Of a stretch of DNA of 64,000 nt, positions 63,294 to 64,000 are shown in pieces; position 1 is the stretch's first letter, and every line of letters starts with the position of its first letter. This DNA comes from Comamonas testosteroni (GTDB lineage Bacteria > Pseudomonadota > Gammaproteobacteria > Burkholderiales > Burkholderiaceae_C): positions 5,022,001 to 5,086,000 of the forward strand of contig NZ_CP043568.1 of NCBI RefSeq assembly GCF_014076415.1, given 5' to 3'. The notes beneath the pieces were generated by a model. The model saw only the letters and a list, made by a program, of their open reading frames with translations, was not told where the DNA came from and did not search any database. Both the position numbers and the translations under genes were made by a program.

Positions 63294-64000
63294 GTGACCA
63301 CACAAACCACAGGCGCCGTGGCAGGCATAGCCGCGCCCGCCGCTCCAACAGAAGTCAACGGATACAGCTGGAAAGCACTCATGGGCTCGGCCGTCGGCTA
63401 CGCCATGGACGGCTTTGACCTGCTGATTCTTGGCTTCATGCTCTCGGCCATCTCCAAGGACCTGAACCTCACGCCCGGCCAGGCCGGCTCTCTCGTGACC
63501 TGGACCTTGATCGGCGCCGTCTTCGGCGGCATCGTCTTCGGCATGCTCAGCGACAAATACGGCCGCATCCGCGTGCTGACCTGGACGATCGTGCTGTTTG
63601 CCGTCTTTACCGGTCTATGCGCATTTGCACAAGGCTACTGGGACTTGCTGATCTACCGCACCATCGCCGGTATCGGCCTGGGGGGAGAGTTCGGCATCGG
63701 CATGGCACTGGCCGCCGAGGCCTGGCCCGCACGCCATCGCGCACGCGTCTCGTCCTATGTGGCCCTGGGCTGGCAGCTCGGCGTGCTGGGCGCAGCCATG
63801 CTGACCCCGCTGCTGCTGCCCTCCATCGGCTGGCGCGGCATGTTTCTGGTCGGCGTGATTCCTGCTGTCGTGGCCTGGGTCATCCGCAACAAGCTGCATG
63901 AGCCCGAAGTGTTCGTGGCACGCAGCAAGAAAGAGCAGCCCTCGGCCATGCAATGCCTGAAGCTGCTGATGAAGGACAAGGCCACGCGCAAGATCAGCCT
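63294..64000 (+). CDS. MFS transporter, aromatic acid:proton symporter type (partial, 3' end outside window)
   Basis: At least 235 residues visible. First helix motif GYAMDGFDLLILGFMLSAIS, signature D-x-x-G-R motif between helices 2 and 3 (GMLSDKYGRIRVL), and helix 4 to 5 segment RTIAGIGLGGEFGIGMALAA are typical of the AAHS/sialate-type MFS family. Start is GTG 63294 with AAGGA about 8 nt upstream. Substrate likely an aromatic or short carboxylic acid; not determined. Confidence 0.88.
   Translation, partial: MTTQTTGAVAGIAAPAAPTEVNGYSWKALMGSAVGYAMDGFDLLILGFMLSAISKDLNLTPGQAGSLVTWTLIGAVFGGIVFGMLSDKYGRIRVLTWTIVLFAVFTGLCAFAQGYWDLLIYRTIAGIGLGGEFGIGMALAAEAWPARHRARVSSYVALGWQLGVLGAAMLTPLLLPSIGWRGMFLVGVIPAVVAWVIRNKLHEPEVFVARSKKEQPSAMQCLKLLMKDKATRKIS

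Noticed and set aside
1..64000. CRISPR array, prophage, plasmid or chromosome origin, integron
   Set aside because: No regularly spaced repeats, phage genes, dnaA/rep genes or integrases were seen.

Overview
The window looks like chromosomal DNA of a high-GC betaproteobacterium of the Comamonadaceae, most likely Comamonas or a close relative. This is inferred from protein style, the dusB-fis-purH order, the pilGHIJ-chpA operon, Bug-type binding proteins and characteristic dispersed repeats. No rRNA gene is present, so the genus is an inference. Both ends cut genes: pyrB at the left and an MFS transporter at the right.

Layout. 1-4 kb: yqgE-ruvX-pyrR-pyrB transcribed leftward as an overlapping operon, with a CPD photolyase diverging 22 bp away. 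4-14.6 kb: a type IV pilus/twitching chemosensory operon (rubredoxin, pilG, pilH, pilI, pilJ and a 2216-residue ChpA/PilL hybrid kinase). 14.7-19.6 kb: thiD-like kinase, hemL, a Tat-exported PhoD-type phosphatase, and a tag (3-methyladenine glycosylase) gene broken by an in-frame amber codon. 19.7-27.5 kb: APC permease, PAP2-type membrane protein, c-type cytochrome, dusB-fis-purH, a VanX-like lipoprotein and a YqaA membrane protein. 27.5-36.6 kb: an HME-RND metal efflux system (czcBAC-like) whose transcription unit continues into a FixL/FixJ-style two-component pair and possibly an OprB porin. 37-41.5 kb: Bug protein, nadC with two matching operator-like palindromes, an NrtR/NadQ-type regulator and a PAS-GGEEF diguanylate cyclase.

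41.8-46.9 kb is the most interesting block. An ECF sigma factor and an RskA-type anti-sigma diverge from a Tat-exported ferritin-like protein and a DUF3455 lipoprotein. Next to them are a methionine-rich MXKDX-repeat secreted protein, a YedY/MsrP-like molybdopterin oxidoreductase and its cytochrome b partner. The effector set resembles the reactive-chlorine defence module described in Azospira (MrpX/YedY1 under SigF), but here with a different type of anti-sigma and two extra exported proteins. The divergent promoters carry the same motif, AATCCA-N15-CGTAT, on opposite strands.

47-55 kb is accessory in character: an HD hydrolase, decayed IS5-like and IS110 transposase genes, small exported or metal-binding proteins (cupin, HMA domain, DUF4382 lipoprotein, tiny membrane and lipoproteins) and several gene-poor stretches. 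55-64 kb returns to core genes: ychF, MOSC protein, UbiH-family hydroxylase, dsbC, M61 peptidase, enoyl-CoA hydratase, two identical CAT-anticodon tRNA genes each with its own promoter and terminator, and the start of an aromatic-acid-type MFS transporter.
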